Both the position numbers and the translations under genes were made by a program. A stretch of DNA of 64,000 nt from Xanthostigma xanthostigma. Taxonomy: Eukaryota; Arthropoda; Insecta; Raphidioptera; Raphidiidae. Shown piece by piece: positions 1-10,565 of this stretch. Each line of letters starts with the position of its first letter. Position 1 is the first letter of the stretch. The notes under the pieces are model-generated. The model had not been told where the DNA came from. It saw nothing but the letters and a program-made list of their open reading frames with translations, and ran no database searches. The stretch covers positions 48,536,192 to 48,600,191 of the forward strand of contig OY754464.1 of assembly GCA_963575645.1 (NCBI GenBank). Direction: 5' to 3'.

Positions 1-2040
1 ATGCTTATACCCAGTTGCTAATGTTTTGTATGTTACTAGATTATAATATGCTCCCATGCTTCCTTTTATTTTTTTATGTAGGGAAAAATTTGAAAAAACC
101 CTACGCAAAATATTTTCTAAATTACAAAACCGATTAACTCCAAAATCTAATCAGTTCTTCTCCTCAAAAAACCGTATCAAAATCGGTTCATTTGTTTACG
201 AACTATCGTGAACGAAAAATTCGTAAGTATGTTTTTTTTTGAGCTCGAAGAGCTAAATTTAAACTTTTCTCTATATTTTATATATTTTTGAGCATTTTGA
301 ACTCGAAAACAGCAGAAAGTTTCAGGGATGGCCTGCAGGGTCAAACTTCTTTTCAAATTTGTTTTTAGTTGACCTGCATTACACCAAAAAAGTCAAAAAA
401 TTGAAAATGGCTAATTCTGTCTAGATTTACTACAAAGTAAATACCTACCTATATAAATCGAAATTGTATTACAAAGCTGCTATTTTACTCATAAGTGTGT
501 CTTGTAATAAATGTATAAATCTTATGCACTGTACTGAGTCACTCGTAATCTTTACAATGTGTTGAGTGTCATACATAATGAGAGAGTACTGGCCTCTACG
601 TAGATCCGTCCCTGCCTAGTATATAACTTATTTGTCACAGAGAGATTGTAGGTAATGATTAAATGAAGGGTTGCAATGGGAGCATTACAATAGGTAATTT
701 TTGATAAAGATCTATCTCACTTTAACACATATTTTATTTAGTAATTCTCGTCTAACTCACACAATGAGTTATGTAACATTTCCGGATGGACACGCACACA
801 AAACAAATCACACACACACAGTAAAGGAGTGAGAGAGATATTAACTTTAGAGCATTTATTTATGGAATAGGAGAAGCCGATTACCTTCTCATCTAGCTCA
901 AGATGTAGCCACAAGAATAAATGAATAAATTAAAACCCGAAGAGACGGTGCCTTTAAGGTTCGTAATATTCGCTCCATATAAAAAGTGAAATTTGATTGC
1001 TTTTCCGTAGGCGCACCTAATTAATTTATATACCTATTTATGTACGGTTTTATTTTAAAAAATCTGTTTTATAGTCCAAGAACGATCTTCGGGAAATACC
1101 TAAAATCTCAAACGGCTAAAAATTTCAGTGATCGTTCTTGGGGTTACAAGAAACTATTCTGACTATGAAAAAGTGTGCTCCAATTTGCAGTTAGGGTAGA
1201 AACCGCACCTTTAAATTTTGTTTTCTAATTATCTCACAAACTATGAGATATATGAAAAAAGGTTTCCATTAAAAATTGTAGATCTTTATATTTTCTACAA
1301 AAAAGTGCTCTACCCTCTTTGCCCTATCTGCAATAGTTTACCCGTAAACCACCTCTAAATGTGAAAAAAAAAATGAAAATCATTTTTTCCCGGCAGATTC
1401 AGGTTTTTTGTAGCATTCTAAGAAGAAAATATTCTTGATGTTTTCTTCGAAAAATGGATATTATAGAAATTACAAAAAGACGATACCCCTTTGCACGATA
1501 CTGTAGTGAGAGAGAGAGCGCGATTGTCGGAGCTTGTCCCACTATATCATCGATGTGGCAGCTGTCAAAATTTAAAACAATAATTATTAAAATCAACATT
1601 AAGTACTAACCATAGCAATTAATATGAATGGTCTTTCGTCTGTCCTTATTACAAAAATATAACATAGAAGTAACAAATATCAATCAGGCAACAGTAAACC
1701 GGCACTGCTTTTTCCCAGATTTTCGCCACAACACAACAAAGAAATGTGTTCCAGCTTAAATCTATACAACCGAAAGAGCAGTCTGTTTCACATTTCATTT
1801 ATAAATGTTCTAAGGCAGTGACGTAACAACGGACTGAATGAATCACATCTGTCTCTGTTCGTTCCTATTATGCGTAGATATTGTATTATGTAATAAAAAC
1901 TGTTCTCGCGTTTTCTGCAATAAAAACCCGAAACATAATAGAACCGACCGGATTTATTATTTTACTTTTCGCACATTTTTAATTGCTTATCTTATAATTA
2001 ACTACATACATTCATGATATAGTAGCGTAACTAGAGATTG
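1..2040. other. AT-rich stretch, no gene recognised
   Basis: No open frame here resembles a known protein. The first 220 bases read like the tail of a dispersed insect repeat (phrases such as 'aaaatcggttcatttg'). A short imperfect hairpin lies at 1077-1141, where 'ccaagaacgatc' is answered by 'gatcgttcttgg'. A 66-codon minus-strand open frame near 1400-1600 has no visible domain and I do not call it. Near 1508 there is a short GA-rich run. Confidence 0.5.
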
Positions 2041-2079
2041 GTTGGGTTGGCATAACGCCAAGGTAGTGATGAGTAAAGC

Positions 2080-2262
2080 AAAGTCTTGCTTATTCGGGCT
2101 TGGTCTTGTTCTTCCGCCAGTACTTTTAGACTTGGTCTTGGTCTTGCTTATTGGGTCCTGTTCTTGTTTTTGCTCAAATACTTCTGGGCTTGGTCTTGGT
2201 CTTGCTTATTCAGTCTTGGTCTTGTTCTGGGTCTTTGTCTTGCGTATTCAGTCTTAGTCTTA
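2080..2262. repeat. Degenerate CTTGGT-type simple repeat
   Basis: The plus strand is built from variants of 'cttggtcttgg' and 'gcttattcagtcttggtcttg', mixing a 6-bp phrase with a longer ~30-bp phrase. It keeps two frames open by composition alone, giving Leu/Gly/Val-rich peptides with no domain, so I read it as a decayed minisatellite and not a gene. Confidence 0.75.
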
Positions 2263-2300
2263 ACCTGCTACTTACATTTTTTTAATAATTCTTCTAAATA

Positions 2301-2627
2301 CAGTAGAACCTCTTTAAGTCGAACTTTGATAAGTCGAAAACCTCCAAAACTCGAAAAAATGTTTTGTTCCTTTCCCTTCAAACCTCAAAACCTCCATTAC
2401 TCGAAATCTGAACCCTTTATAGGTCGAAATAATCAGTGAGTACATAGCCATTTCAGTACATATTTTCCATCCCTGTATCTCGAACATAGCAACACAAAAT
2501 TAGTTACAATGAGTCTTAACCTCAACAAGTCGAATATTTCCTTAAAAAAATCCTTCATAAGTCGAAAACTCTACATCTCGAATTTTTTGGCGTTTCCCTT
2601 GAAGTTCGACTTACAGAGGTTCTACTG
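2301..2627. mobile_element. Pogo/Tigger-like MITE, TA target site
   Basis: The left end starts CAGTAGAACCTCTTTAAGTC and the right end, read in reverse complement, starts CAGTAGAACCTCTGTAAGTC, with one mismatch over about 24 bp. TA lies directly outside both ends (2299-2300 and 2628-2629). Termini of CAGTNGAACCTC type with a TA duplication are known from pogo/Tigger members of the Tc1/mariner superfamily. The inside is rich in the phrase 'aagtcgaaa' in both orientations and has no transposase, so it is a 327-bp non-autonomous copy. Confidence 0.85.
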
Positions 2628-2924
2628 TACTATCATCATCAGGGCTTTTGATAGGTATAAATTATAAATTACATACAATTATTACAGTTATGAAAATGGT
2701 ACAACTTGAAGAAAGTAAAAATATAAAAAAAAACAGCTGTTGTTCATAAACGAATACTTTTTCTCAGACAGTTGTAAAATTTACCTATTTAATTATTATA
2801 TTTAGTATTAAAATATAGCTAAGCAAACTGTAAATTTTAAACACACACAATGTTTTGTTTCGTGAATTGCGTATATTGAAATGATGACAAATATTCTATG
2901 GAAGTTACAATTTTTAGTTTTTCC

Positions 2925-3795
2925 TAAAGTGGTTTCTACGAACCATCAGGGGTTCGTGGAAGTGATAATTTAAAATTAATTTGGGGGTGCGTGAACAACG
3001 TTAGCGGATCAGCGAAAAGCTTAATATAAAGGAAAAATTGTGATCTATTTTCATTTTTATGATAATTAAAATTAAATAACAATATACAAATTAGCCATTT
3101 TTATGTCCTGAGTAAAATATAAGTACATAATCTTTCAAAATTGCTTATTGTCAATACTTCATTTTGACCTCAGCCTAATATTTGAAAGCACCCGTCACTT
3201 GGTTTGTATGTTGAACCCTTTTGCAAGTAGACCCAAAAACTTAGATGAATCCATACTAATACAGGGAAACTTTCATTATTCAAAAATGAAGAGCTGAAAC
3301 CGATGTTTGAACCAGGATATCACAGTTTCTGGTTACAAAAACAAATACCAATTTCATATCCTGCATTATGGACCATCGCACATAAACTGCTTTCCAGTCT
3401 TCCTAATTAGAAGAACGTGGTTTTAGTGCAGTTATAAATCTATCACAAAAAAAAGAAACCGACTGCAAATTAATGCTCGTGGAGACGAATGTTTTTCTTA
3501 TAAACATCGAACCGACCATATATAATCTCATATCATTCCATCAGATACACCCATCTCATTGAAAAATAAATTGTATTTTAAAATAAAGTTTATAAATTGA
3601 ATAAATACTACCTAAATATCAAAATGTATCATTCATATTTTATTTTCACGTTACTATTCATTACAACAAAGTTAAATTTGTAATTTTGCTATTACAATGC
3701 AGTTATTTAGAGTTATTTCACTTAGGATTTCTGGTCAGGTTTTTGGTATGAGGAGAGATCCGCGACCATAATAAGTTTGGGAACCTCTGGTCTAG
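2925..3795. mobile_element. Decayed hAT-like non-autonomous element
   Basis: The right side ends in 'aagtttgggaacctctgg', which in reverse complement (CCAGAGGTTCCCAAACTT) is the kind of terminus seen in hAT MITEs. The left side has a weaker match, 'taaagtggtttctacgaacc'. Phrases near the right end ('gaggagagatccgcgacc') also suit such elements. I could not find a matching 8-bp target duplication, so the left border is approximate. Confidence 0.4.
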
Positions 3796-4314
3796 ATAAT
3801 CGAAGCTACACCTACATTAAATCCGTATTTCTCCCAATTCGGATGTCGACTGACATCGCAAGAAAAAATAACACAAAGGTTATAATTAGGTGCCTAAATT
3901 GGAAAAGGAAGCCCGATCAAACGTATTTATTTCCAGTTGAATATCTCATTCCGATCGCACATAATGGGAGTTGTTGATTGATCTTGCGAGAAATAATCAT
4001 ACGGTGGTAGTCCTTGAATTAATCCGAGCAATTTTGTATAGCTTAGCAATTTTTAAAACACTTTCTTTTAATCTATTTTCATTAAACTGATGCACCCATT
4101 CTTTTTACGTCTCTGATTAAGGAAAATGTTCTTCTGTAGCAAAAGCCAATACCAAAAAATCGTCGTCAAAGCCACTCATGAGTCATGATACTCCCACGAC
4201 ACTATTTAATTGCTTTCGGATTTGAACCAATGTCACAACTGACGACGACATCGGAATGTATAGTCAGATCGGATTGAATCGAGAGAAATGCAGAATCCAA
4301 TGTATAATAGCCTT
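3796..4314. other. Unassigned spacer
   Basis: AT-rich DNA between two repeats. No coding sequence, tandem repeat or inverted repeat longer than about 12 bp is visible. It includes the end of a 66-codon open frame (3777-3977) without any recognisable motif. Confidence 0.4.
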
Positions 4315-5552
4315 GGGGTTACTTACACAGCGGGCCTTAGTAGTAACATTGGCATGTATATATAATAAGAATAATGCTAGGTTGAGAAATCTTGTTTGAA
4401 AATGACCTTAGATTGTGATCACATTAGTTTCATTATAAAAAAAAACATTGCAAAAATTAAAAAAATAGCTGATCTAGGTATTTAAAATATTGATAGCAAT
4501 GCTTTGAAGCTACTTGATTCTCAAAGCTCCATTTTTTGTTTTAAATGAGCTTAATCCAGAACTCAAACTTAGACCGTTTCAGGAAATAGGCGGCTTGAAA
4601 ATTTTGCATGGAATGAAGTCATCACAGTGAAAAGTCAAACTAGCTCGAAATGGTTCAGATAAATTATACTGCACGTATGCAGTTGCCGAGTTTGGCATGT
4701 GTCTCAAATCTTTAAGTTAGACTTGCATAATGCACAGATTTGTTGGTTTTCCGGAAAATTTTTCAAGCCACCAAATTAAAAAGGTACTGTAAAATTAAAC
4801 TCTCGTTCACTAGAGGCTACAAGTAAACAAACATTCATCAACTTCATCAACTCTGGATGTGATGCCCTTTTGAGTTTTCCTCTTCCAACAAACAACAATA
4901 ATTGTTCCTGAAAGAGAGCAGAATGATTTTTTTTTATCCTGTTATGCTGTTTACATGAGAAGAATTCCCTTTATAACTGCATCAGCCAGTAAAGTGGTTC
5001 CATCTTCTGGCCTCTGCCACTACCTCATTACTTTGTTTCTGAGTGCTCTTTCATTATGATATAGGATGAATTGATTTGTTATGAGTGCCAAATAAAATAA
5101 TATGACAAATCTTAAGTAAAACAGAAAAAAACTTAACTTTATTCATGTAGATTACAAAGTTCGAGTAATTATAACTTCTAGTTGGTGTTTAAATGGTACA
5201 GATATTAACTAATAAAAGAAGATATAAAAAGTTCAAATATGTCCTAAAATTTTCCGAAAAAATATAGTGGAAAATTTTCCATTTTGGAAAATTTTCCACT
5301 ATATTTTTTCGGAAAATTTTCAATGTCAAAAAGGCAATTTTTTAGTAATTTTTTTATAGGACATATTTGAACTTATTATATCTTCTTTTATAAGTTTTAG
5401 TCGATTTAAATTTTTGCAATGTTTTTCTTATAATGAAACATGTGTGATCACAATCTAAGGTCATTTTCAAACAAGATTTCTCAACCTAGCATTATTCTTA
5501 TTATATATACATGCCAATGTTACCACTAAGACCCGCTGTGTAAGTAACCCCA
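4315..5552. mobile_element. Inverted-repeat element with nested foldback
   Basis: The outer arms are 4315-4459 and 5409-5552. The left begins ggggttacttacacagcggg and the right ends with its reverse complement, and pairing runs on for about 140 bp with few mismatches. A second, separate foldback lies near the right arm at 5211-5392, centred on repeats of 'ttttggaaaattttcc'. The inner part of the outer arms ('atgctaggttg...' inward) is similar to the terminal repeats of the element at 37248-37618. The outermost ~60 bp may therefore be flanking DNA that was copied in inverted orientation. No target duplication or transposase was found. Confidence 0.7.
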
Positions 5553-5602
5553 TTTTGGAAAATTTTCCATTTTGGAAAATTTTCTTCCCGCATAACTAAT
5601 AA

Positions 5603-6184
5603 TAGCCAGAGTGCCCGTCGGCAAAAATTTTATTGATACATACTCTCCCCAAACTTTGTATATGGCTTCATTAGGCGTAGTCTGACACCTATTTCCTCTA
5701 TGACTTTTCTTGATTTTGGGGCGTTTTCCCTCTAAACTTTCCGAAAGATGTCGTTTTGACGACACGTAAAAATTTATAGATACTGTTTGTTTTTTTTAAT
5801 TGGATAGCTTAAAAACTTCAACCAAAACGCTAAAATAATGTTCTCTGACAAATAACATGAATCATTTAAAATGTCTGACACCTCAAATATGATCGACATA
5901 TTATTCATGTCAGACATTTTAAATGGTTCATGTTATTTGTCAGAGAACATTATTTTAGCATTTTGGTTGAAGTTTTTAAGCTATCCAATTAAAAAAACAA
6001 ACAGTATCTATAAATTTTTACGTGTCGTCAAAACGACATCTTTTGGGAAGTTTAGAGGGAAAACGCCCCAAAATCAAGAAAAGTCATAGAGGAAATAGGT
6101 GTCAGACTTGGCCTAGTGAAGCCATATACAAAGTTTGGGGAGAGTATGTATCAATAAAATTTTTGCCGACGGGCACTCTGACTA
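5603..6184. mobile_element. Foldback MITE with 278-bp arms, TAA duplication
   Basis: The left arm 5603-5880 and right arm 5908-6184 are near-perfect reverse complements around a 27-nt loop. The ends are 'tagccagagtgcc' and 'ggcactctgacta'. TAA stands directly outside both ends (5600-5602, 6185-6187); a 3-bp TWA duplication is typical of PIF/Harbinger elements. Short open frames inside the arms are mirror images of each other and are not genes. If transcribed through, the RNA would fold into a long double-stranded hairpin. Confidence 0.85.
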
Positions 6185-6187
6185 TAA

Positions 6188-7051
6188 TGCATTTAACATT
6201 TTTTTTTTGATTTGACGTTCTTGAAGTTTTTTTGTAGATAATGCTTTTACAAGGTAGGTACTTACCTACACTTTATAAAAAAATAAAACAGGATAATGAA
6301 ATTAAAGTCTAATGAGTATACAACGCAAATATGAAAGTAAACTTTGTCAAAGTAAAAAATGTAAATTAAAAGTTCTTTTTAAATATAATTTACGTTTGTA
6401 GTCAGTTCTACTTTGACCGCACTTTTATTTTAATTAGTTTTTTCTTGGTATAACTTATAAGATAACTAAAGCTTGAGATTAGTTGAGATCGTAGGAATAT
6501 CATTGTTTACATTGTTAGTTACGAACGCCCAGTTAAATGTCCAGTAAAATGTTTTAAGTTAAAGTAGGAAGTATATCATAACTTTAAACGGTATAGATAC
6601 TATTCCTCAATCATAAACCAGTAATATAAACCAACTTGTTTATTCTAATAGATTAGATAGTGTAACGGGTTCTGCAAGATATTTCATAGGAGTCGTTTTA
6701 CAAAAAAGAAACACATTTTCGTTTGCAGATATCATAAATTATTTCATAAAAATGTATCCAAGAAGGGGTATCTCCTCTATATTTTCGAAAGTATATAACA
6801 GGGTGATCCCACTTAAATTATACTTAAATCAGTTCAGTAGTTTTTTTTAAATGTATTTCTAGTTTTAAAATTAGTAATCAAGTATAAAAAATTCCAGCCA
6901 ATTAGGCGACAGAACTATTCCAACTCCAAAAATATTGACATTTAAGATAGTACCTATAATAAAGGAAATAAAATTTCTGATATCGTGACGCAATTAATGG
7001 CTAGTTTTATTTATTTAAATATGATATTTACCATTCGTTGGTATTAGTCTA
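6188..7051. other. Unassigned AT-rich spacer
   Basis: No recognised coding sequence or repeat boundary. Several short runs resemble generic insect intergenic DNA. Confidence 0.4.
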
Positions 7052-8593
7052 AGAGCCAGTGGTCGGCAGACTATAAGTATTTTACCAAAGATGATATTTT
7101 GCTCAATGACTCTCCTATACCTACCATACATGAGATGGGGAGTCACTAAGTCCAGCGAAGGTTGCTATGACGTCACTCAGGTAAGACAGGTACGAAAATC
7201 AGACAAAGTTCGAAAGTATTTTACCAAAGCTGCCGTTTGGACATATTCAAGAATATAATTATTGCGACCAAAAAAAAAAAAAAACAAATGGCAGACGATT
7301 TGGCTGGGTGTAACCTTATGGCAGACGTTTTTGAAAATTTGAAAAAAAAATTTTTTCGAAAATAATTCACCAAATCTGATTTTTAAATATGTTATTGGTA
7401 CTAGTATTATCAGCTTATTTTTGAAATGGCAGATGTTTTCTCCGGTTGTAATATTCCGGCAGACGACAAAATATTACTTACAGTGCGAATAAACATAGGT
7501 ACCTACTGTAATTACTTTGACTTCTATAATTTCTGCATGCAAACGGATATATTATGAAAAATATAAGAAAAAATGGTACTTACTACTTTATAATAATGGA
7601 TGGGGAAGACGGGCTGTATATAAAATAATAATAATTATTATTATAAAAACATTTTGTTAATTGTACTCCAATCAATGAATAACTCAAAAGGGGGTGTAGA
7701 GTGCGTGAGCAGGGACCTAAACGATTTATTCAGAAACTTGTTCAGGGTGCTTAGGGAGTAAACATACCAAAAGTCCTGACGTTTAGGAAGTGAACCGGAG
7801 GGAGGGGAGCACCAAGAAGGTACCACTTTTGGGGTTTTAGCTTAGGTCTCAACAACGGTACGTGGCATGGAAAAAAATTCTTATGGCAAATTAAAGGTCG
7901 TAAAATTTTATACAGGTTTCGTTCTATACACTTTTTTTAAATACTCAACCGTTTTTAAGCTACACGCCCTAGAAAAGTGGAAGTTTTCGAAAATAGTATA
8001 TTACACATCTAGGGAAGTAAAGTAAGAAATGTCTGAGATCACATATAATTGCTGGCCGAGGCGAAGCCGAGGTCAACAAAGATGTGATCTTAGGCTTTCT
8101 TACTTTACTTCCCGTGGTGTGTATACTATTTTTTTGCTCGACGTAGGCAGGAAGAGGCAACTTCGTTTAGCGCAGCGGGACGAAAGTTGACGCTTTCTGC
8201 CCGTCGAGCAAAAAAAGACTTTTACCTCATATTTTTATCAGACATTCTTTCATGAAATAATTCTATTACCAATAACCTATTTAAAAATCAGATTCGGTGA
8301 ATTACTTTCGAAAGTTTTTTTTTCAAATTTTCAAAAACATCTGCCATAAGGTTACAACCAGCCAAATCGTCTGCCATTGTTTTTTTTTTGGTCGCAATAA
8401 TTATATTCTTAAATATGTCTAAACGGCAGCTTTGGTAAAATACTTTCGAACTTGTCTTACCTGAGTGACGTCATAGCAACCTTCGCTGGGCTTAGTGACT
8501 CCCCATCTCATATATGTTAGGTATAGGAGAGTCATTGAGCAAAATATCATCTTTGGTAAAATACTTATATTTAGTTTGCCGACCATTGGCTCT
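7052..8593. mobile_element. TIR element, ~340-bp arms, TA flanks
   Basis: The left arm 7052-7400 begins AGAGCCAGTGGTCGGCAGAC and the right arm 8267-8593 is its diverged reverse complement. TA flanks both ends (7050-7051, 8594-8595). The arms contain 'gtgacgtca' and several 'ggcagacg' phrases. No transposase frame is visible in the 870-bp middle, which holds two further hairpins and some unassigned sequence. The first bases resemble the end of family X at 16614 (AGAACCAGTGGGAGTA), so the two families may be related. Confidence 0.75.
7992..8218. repeat. Two adjacent hairpins inside the TIR element
   Basis: The first hairpin, 7992-8130, pairs 'gggaagtaaagtaag' with 'cttactttacttccc', and its outer ends ('aatagtatattac' and 'gtatactatt') also pair. 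It looks like a small MITE of its own. The second, about 8130-8218, pairs 'tttttttgctcgac' with 'gtcgagcaaaaaaa'. Short GC-rich phrases between the arms ('ggccgaggcgaagccgagg') are themselves repetitive. Confidence 0.65.
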
Positions 8594-8595
8594 TA

Positions 8596-10326
8596 TAGTA
8601 CGAGAGCCCACGACCAAAATTTTTGTCTCATAGCAATACGACGAAAACCGCATCAAATTGATAGATTCGATTATCCTGAACCCGAAAATCGCAATATCAG
8701 AAATTTTCCGTGTATCGTCAGACCTAACCAAATTTTCAAAAATGTCAATAAATTTTACCAAACTGTATCATAGCAATCCGTCTGATTTTCAGAATGTAGT
8801 TGAATGATAGCTCTAAGATATGGAAAACACGTTTTTCAGACGCCACTAGCGTAGCGTGTACCCGGGAGACCACTTAAAAAAATTAGAAATGAGACAAAAA
8901 AAAAGTATCATAGCAAAACGTCTGAAAATCCTTTTCACGAGTGAATTTGGGTCAGTTTATGCGAAAGAATCATTTTTCAGAAGAAAATGTGAGCACATTA
9001 AATTTTAAGACCGTTTTGAAAACGTTAAGAAATTTTACCGATCGGTAACATAGCAATTCGTCTGAAAATTGTTAGACGTGATAAAATAAGTTGTCCAGAT
9101 ATAGAAAAAATTTATATCAGACAAATTCAGTGTAGCACCTTACTAATCAGACAACTTTTCGATAATCCGAAATCATTCAAAAATCGTATTGAGGCGATTG
9201 AAGTCTATGTAAGTCTATGTAAGGCGAAAAGTGGTGGGGGAAGTGGTCTGAAAAATCCGTTTCCATCCGTTCTCCCGGTTCACCCATTAATGCAATGAGT
9301 GTGAGAGAGATAGAGAGTAAAGTGAAGTATGCGGTACCATAAACGACACATCGACGTGTTTCCACCTTCATTATGGCTTTATTATTAACATTATTAAATG
9401 AATTTTGTATAAGACGTTGAATTTACTTTTACTTACAAACAGACTTTAAATTGAATAGATATGATTCATTTTTTCACATCCAATGAATCGATTATTTCGT
9501 AGATTTTTCACATTTTTATGAAATAAAAATATTATATTGACTGTTAGAATGTTGCAATAGTAACAAACGCGGCAGTACAATCAGTTAAATCCTCAATGTG
9601 TTCCGTAAATCCGTGTAACTCGAAACACTTGACTCCAGTTGTGTGAAAAAAACGCATCAGACAAAGATAGCGAGTCGATATTCATCGATATAGGTGTGTG
9701 TTTCGCGAACACATTGTTTCATACACTCTCTTATCTTTTTCTACCCAAATAGAGAGAGGAGTAGGACAGAGGTAGTGAAAGAAACGTGCTCAGATATGCT
9801 CGAATGTGCTAAAAATACCCGAATGTCCCCAAATTATCGATTATCGAGTGAAGTTTGAATTTATATGTAGTAAAAAAGGTAAAAAATTCGGAACGTTCTT
9901 TTCGTTTTTGGGATTATAGGCGACATCGGAAATGTCTGAAAACAGTATTTTAGCAATCCCGGAAGCCATACAAAAAGTTTAAAAAAAATTGAACCGGGTT
10001 GCTATAATACAGTTCGGCTAAATTTTTCGACATTTTCAAAAATGCGCTCAGGCCATATGCTACGCGCAAAATGTCTGAAAACAAACATTTTCGTCATAAA
10101 ATGACAAAATCTATGTACATTTTCAATATCAGACGTAATACGATAATACTGTCTGCTTTTTTTTTTTGACATAGCAGAAATGGCCTCCCACGCAGTTGCT
10201 ACACTTCTGACCGTTACCCCTCACCTAGTAGGGTTCAGGATCATCTAATCTAACGACTTTAACGACTTCATACGGTTTTGGCCGTAAAACGATGATACAT
10301 GGTTTTGGTCGTGGGCTCTCGTACTA
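8596..10326. mobile_element. TTA-flanked element inserted at neighbour's edge
   Basis: The ends are TAGTACGAGAGCCCACGACC and the reverse complement of TAGTACGAGAGCCCACGACC, a terminal inverted repeat of at least 23 bp. TTA occurs just outside both (8593-8595 and 10327-10329), which fits a PIF/Harbinger-type 3-bp duplication. The left half contains four islands of the form 'catagcaaNNcg' with the T of 'tagcaa' at 8631, 8771, 8911 and 9051. No transposase is seen. Predicted 60-90 codon open frames here have no domain and I treat them as chance. Confidence 0.75.
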
Positions 10327-10389
10327 TTATACTATAATATAGTAACCTACATAATATGTTCACGACGTGTAAAAATTAATAAAGGCGTG

Positions 10390-10565
10390 CTAAGCTAATT
10401 TCTTTCTGACAGATCTATAAAACAAATGAACAGCTGTTTTTATTATTTTCAAAATATTTCCGAAAGTATACAGTTTAAACAAAACTTTAACAAAACTTTC
10501 TTGAAAAAATAAACAGATAATAAACCGTCATGAATATTATACCATTATTATATATAAGACAACGT
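10390..10565 (+). repeat. Fragment of repeat family X
   Basis: Phrases such as 'ttcaaaatatttc', 'aataaaccgtcatgaa', 'taccattattatata' and 'caacgttatagcatat' match the subterminal repeats of family X at 16900-17400. The fragment stops where the LINE tail begins at 10566, so the LINE may have inserted into it. I could not find the continuation on the far side of the LINE. Confidence 0.55.

Noticed and set aside
2042..2439. Leu/Val-rich frames as a membrane protein
   Set aside because: They arise from the CTTGGT simple repeat and run into the pogo-like MITE.
5526..6210. Similar short frames on both strands
   Set aside because: They are the same sequence read from the two arms of a foldback element.
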